A stretch of 14,115 bases of DNA, taken from assembly GCA_021153185.1 (NCBI GenBank), contig JAGKTY010000045.1:1-14115 (forward strand). The letters run 5' to 3'. The notes beneath the pieces are model-generated. The model was not told where the DNA came from, made no database searches, and saw only the letters and a list, made by a program, of their open reading frames with translations. Below are positions 12,666 to 14,115 of this stretch, one piece after another. Origin of the DNA: Lachnospiraceae bacterium. Its GTDB lineage: Bacteria > Bacillota > Clostridia > Lachnospirales > Lachnospiraceae. Within the stretch, counting starts at the first letter, position 1. Every line of letters begins with the position of its first letter. The position numbers and the translations under genes were made by a program.

Positions 12666-12785
12666 AGAAACCGAAGGATTTTGGTGTGTCCAACGGTTGC
12701 ACAATCGGAAACAAATAATCAGTTTAAAAATCAAACGGATTACAGGCTATCCCCTATTGGCGTAGAGGATAGCCTTTCCGTTTAT
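12666..12785 (+). ncRNA. Candidate antisense antitoxin RNA of a type I system
   Basis: Predicted from the promoter at 12631-12659 and the hairpin ending at 12783, giving an RNA of about 120 nt; both ends are inferred. It is complementary to the 3' part of the toxin mRNA across the shared terminator. Its segment GGCTATCCCCTATTGG can also pair, with one bulge and G-U pairs, with CAGTAGGGATAGTC in the toxin 5' leader (near 12903-12918). Two contact regions, at the ends of the toxin transcript, recall RNA II of the Fst/par system of enterococci. No protein-coding potential was seen. Confidence 0.6.
12733..12783. terminator. Shared bidirectional terminator of toxin and antisense RNA
   Basis: A two-tier hairpin: outer AAACGG/CCGTTT (12733-12738, 12778-12783) and inner perfect AGGCTATCC/GGATAGCCT (12744-12752, 12767-12775). 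The minus strand continues into GATTTTT; the plus strand has the weaker TTTATTTG. The toxin stop codon overlaps one arm, so the two RNAs end inside each other. Confidence 0.8.
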
Positions 12786-12865
12786 TTGCGGTTATGTTTA
12801 TTGTCTATGTATGTCAAGGCTGCAAATACAACCAGTAAAAGTGTAAGCACTTCTAAAGTATTCAT
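12782..12865 (-). CDS. 27-residue type I toxin, holin-like family
   Basis: A short ORF encoding MNTLEVLTLLLVVFAALTY followed by a charged tail (IDNKHNRK). A single hydrophobic helix with a basic C-terminus is the hallmark of type I membrane toxins; it resembles the putative holin-like toxins (Hol_Tox) found in Firmicutes. The ATG at 12863-12865 has AGGAGG five bases upstream, a very strong site. The leader folds into a hairpin that hides part of this SD. An extended -10 promoter lies upstream and a bidirectional terminator overlaps the stop codon. A convergent antisense RNA promoter lies beyond. All parts of a type I toxin-antitoxin module are therefore present. The peptide probably inserts into and damages the membrane if the antisense RNA is lost, stabilising the element. 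Toxicity is inferred. Confidence 0.8.
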   Translation of the reverse strand: MNTLEVLTLLLVVFAALTYIDNKHNRK

Positions 12866-12948
12866 ACCGACCTCCTTTCTGTTTCCAGAAAGGACAACCG
12901 CAAGACTATCCCTACTGCTCTAATCTGACTAAAAAACATTATAACATG
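12866..12948 (-). promoter_or_regulatory. Toxin promoter and SD-sequestering leader hairpin
   Basis: The minus strand has an extended -10 TGTTATAAT (TATAAT at 12938-12943) without a clear -35. The leader contains a perfect 8-pair hairpin CCTTTCTG-GAAA-CAGAAAGG (12874-12893) whose 3' arm includes the first half of the SD. The leader also carries GTAGGGATAGTC, the second target of the antisense RNA. Confidence 0.7.
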
Positions 12949-12980
12949 TGGAGTCGAATTTTGCTAGTACCGACTCACAT

Positions 12981-13184
12981 TCATTCTGCCGCTTCCAGAG
13001 AAATTTCTGCAAATTCCTCATCGGTGATACTCTGGAGCTTACCTAACACCTGCTCTCCAAGCTCCTCCATGTCGCTGTCCTTTATGTGTGGCATTACCTG
13101 TCTGATCTGCCCAATCATATCCGTCCTGTCCTGTGTCTCAAACACACACATGAAATTGATTTCTTCTACTGTGAATTTACTCAT
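12981..13184 (-). CDS. Transposon-transfer assisting (TTRAP-like) small protein
   Basis: A 67-residue acidic protein that matches the pattern of the transposon-transfer assisting family (TTRAP), seen next to conjugation genes in Tn1549-like elements: FTVEEINFMCVFETQDRT at the start, then acidic helices (DSDMEELGEQVLGKL) and ITDEEFAEI. It has no catalytic motif or membrane segment; the molecular role in the family is unknown. The ATG at 13182-13184 lies 4 nt after the stop of the DUF4316-like gene, and GGGAG within that gene's end serves as SD, so the pair is coupled. It is followed by a 32-nt gap and then the toxin promoter region. Its presence marks this end as a conjugation module. Confidence 0.8.
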   Translation of the reverse strand: MSKFTVEEINFMCVFETQDRTDMIGQIRQVMPHIKDSDMEELGEQVLGKLQSITDEEFAEISLEAAE

Positions 13185-13188
13185 CTTC

Positions 13189-13956
13189 TTACATCTCCCT
13201 CTGTGATTTTTTCTCGGTTTCCTTTTCCGGTGAAGTACGCTCCGTCTTATCTCTCTTCTCTATGACCGCCCTTTTCTCCGCCAGCTTCTCCTTTATAGAA
13301 ATTCTGCCTTTGATCTGCTCCTGTTCCTTTTTCTCCGCTCCGTTATTCAGGACATTATCAATCATGTTGTAATTCTGTTCTTCAAGCTCCTCAATCTTTG
13401 CAAGCGGCTTGTATTCTGCCAGCTTGTCAAGCAGCTCCTTTGCCCTTCTCGCAGTCTGAACCGCTTCGCTGTTATCAATCTCCACACCCTGCCCGAAAAT
13501 GTCCGTAATGCCCTCTCTGACACCTTCAGAAATGACCGCATTGAGAAAGTCATTCAGATACCCGGTATTTCCGTTTCTGATGTCCTCAGTGATGTTGGCA
13601 ACCTGTGCTTCCCTGTCCTCAACCGTATCCTGATACTGATAGGTGTCATAATCATAGGAAAACTGGTCTATCTCCGTAGCAAGGATAGCCGCCTGCCACT
13701 TCTCCAGTGAACCACGCACCTCAATGTCCGGTAACTTGTCAATCAGCTCCGCTATGACCTCGATTGCTTTCGGATCGTCTGTTATGTCCGGTACATAATC
13801 CAAAACCTCCAGATCAATGACCTTGCCGGAGAGAATATCCATTTCCACGTCCTCATAGTGCTCGGTTCCCTCAGTGTGTATGTTAATGCCGATACTCGGA
13901 ATCCCATTCATGCGCTCCGGCGGTATGCTTTTCCACACAGCGATTGCTTCCTCCAC
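13189..13956 (-). CDS. DUF4316/large-polyvalent-protein-like, 5'-truncated
   Basis: A 255-residue open frame that resembles the C-terminal half of the large polyvalent accessory proteins of Tn1549-like elements. The region ERMNGIPSIGINIHTEG, DILSGKVIDLEVLDYVPDI and LEKWQAAILATEI resembles their LPD-type domains. The tail with EEQNYNMIDNVLNN followed by a basic stretch matches the DUF4316 ending. GTG at 13954-13956 is used here only for lack of a better start and has no SD. The homologous frame continues upstream (VTVAECGEFHSLGEFHENI) to a TGA at 14023-14025, where an unrelated gene end abuts. So this is likely the remains of a longer protein cut at its 5' end; translation by coupling from the upstream gene is possible. 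TTRAP follows at 4 nt. Confidence 0.6.
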   Translation of the reverse strand: MEEAIAVWKSIPPERMNGIPSIGINIHTEGTEHYEDVEMDILSGKVIDLEVLDYVPDITDDPKAIEVIAELIDKLPDIEVRGSLEKWQAAILATEIDQFSYDYDTYQYQDTVEDREAQVANITEDIRNGNTGYLNDFLNAVISEGVREGITDIFGQGVEIDNSEAVQTARRAKELLDKLAEYKPLAKIEELEEQNYNMIDNVLNNGAEKKEQEQIKGRISIKEKLAEKRAVIEKRDKTERTSPEKETEKKSQREM

Positions 13957-14015
13957 ACTTGCGATATTCTCATGGAACTCTCCCAGACTGTGAAATTCGC
14001 CGCACTCTGCAACTG

Positions 14016-14115
14016 TTACGCCTCATAATATACTGATTTTAAAGCTGAATGTACACCCGTTTCTGCCTTTGTCTCTTTCTCTTGCCACCCTACTCCTTGA
14101 GTGTATGTAAGAACT
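14016..14115 (-). CDS. 3' end of an unrecognised gene (cut by the window edge)
   Basis: The last 32 codons of a minus-strand frame that enters from outside: VLTYTQGVGWQEKE, then TGVHSALKSVYYEA and TAA at 14016-14018. Codon use and lack of stops look genuine. It is not in the same frame as the downstream DUF4316-like protein. I do not recognise it; it could be a neighbouring accessory gene or the N-terminal part of the same large protein in a shifted frame. Confidence 0.4.
   Translation of the reverse strand, partial: VLTYTQGVGWQEKETKAETGVHSALKSVYYEA

Noticed and set aside
12600..12923. 107-codon plus-strand frame
   Set aside because: It spans two terminators and the toxin gene in antisense; the promoter here fits an antisense RNA, and no SD is present.

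Overview
This 14.1 kb window looks like part of a mobile element from a gut Clostridia, most likely Lachnospiraceae. The evidence is the set of gene families: tandem RepA_N-type initiators with a DUF6017-like tail, ParA/ParB, DUF6462 proteins, a Tn916/Tn1549-type integrase module, a relaxase, a TTRAP-like protein and a DUF4316-like protein. By eye the base composition is mosaic: the cargo at 1-4320 is very AT-rich, the replication/partition block (4320-8030) is intermediate, and the relaxase and conjugation-associated genes (11.2-14.1 kb) are the most GC-rich.

Layout, nearly all on the minus strand, so read from high to low coordinates. (1) 12981-14115: accessory genes of a Tn1549-like conjugation region (partial unknown gene, 5'-truncated DUF4316-like protein, TTRAP-like protein). 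(2) 12591-12946: a compact type I toxin-antitoxin module with a 27-residue holin-like toxin ORF, its leader hairpin, a convergent antisense RNA and a shared terminator. (3) 11149-12581, plus strand: the 3' tail of a mobC gene overlapping an intact relaxase. It abuts a 5'-truncated sigma factor on the other strand, so this is a rearrangement scar. (4) 8472-11163: the integration/excision module: truncated sigma factor, Orf8-like HTH protein, non-coding block, DUF6462 (Xis-like) protein, ribbon-helix-helix regulator with its own promoter/operator, tyrosine integrase. (5) 7928-8471: a 544-bp non-coding region with possible integrase arm sites, a strong terminator and TTCGTATA repeats over the partition promoter. 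(6) 4328-7927: a tight five-gene operon: double-DUF6462 protein, ParA, ParB, short RepA_N protein, full-length initiator. (7) 1-4213: cargo: alpha/beta hydrolase, HExxH membrane protein, unknown protein, membrane-anchored prolyl-aminopeptidase-like hydrolase and a YeiH-family transporter, with repeated palindromes at gene boundaries.

The two strongest new observations concern regions that do not appear as ordinary genes. The middle of the large rep gene (about 4738-4935) looks like a replication origin: three AT-rich 15-bp repeats, 23-bp-period iterons whose period is not a multiple of three, and a perfect DnaA box TTATCCACA. The 12.6-12.95 kb interval looks like a complete type I toxin-antitoxin locus, with both promoters, an SD-sequestering hairpin, a bidirectional terminator and a second antisense target in the toxin 5' leader.

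Taken together, the element probably replicates and segregates on its own as a plasmid or circular ICE (Rep, ParAB, origin, type I toxin), integrates by tyrosine recombinase, and was once mobilisable by MobC/relaxase. The truncated mobC and sigma genes suggest that transfer or its regulation is now damaged. No tRNA, rRNA, CRISPR array or transposase was seen.
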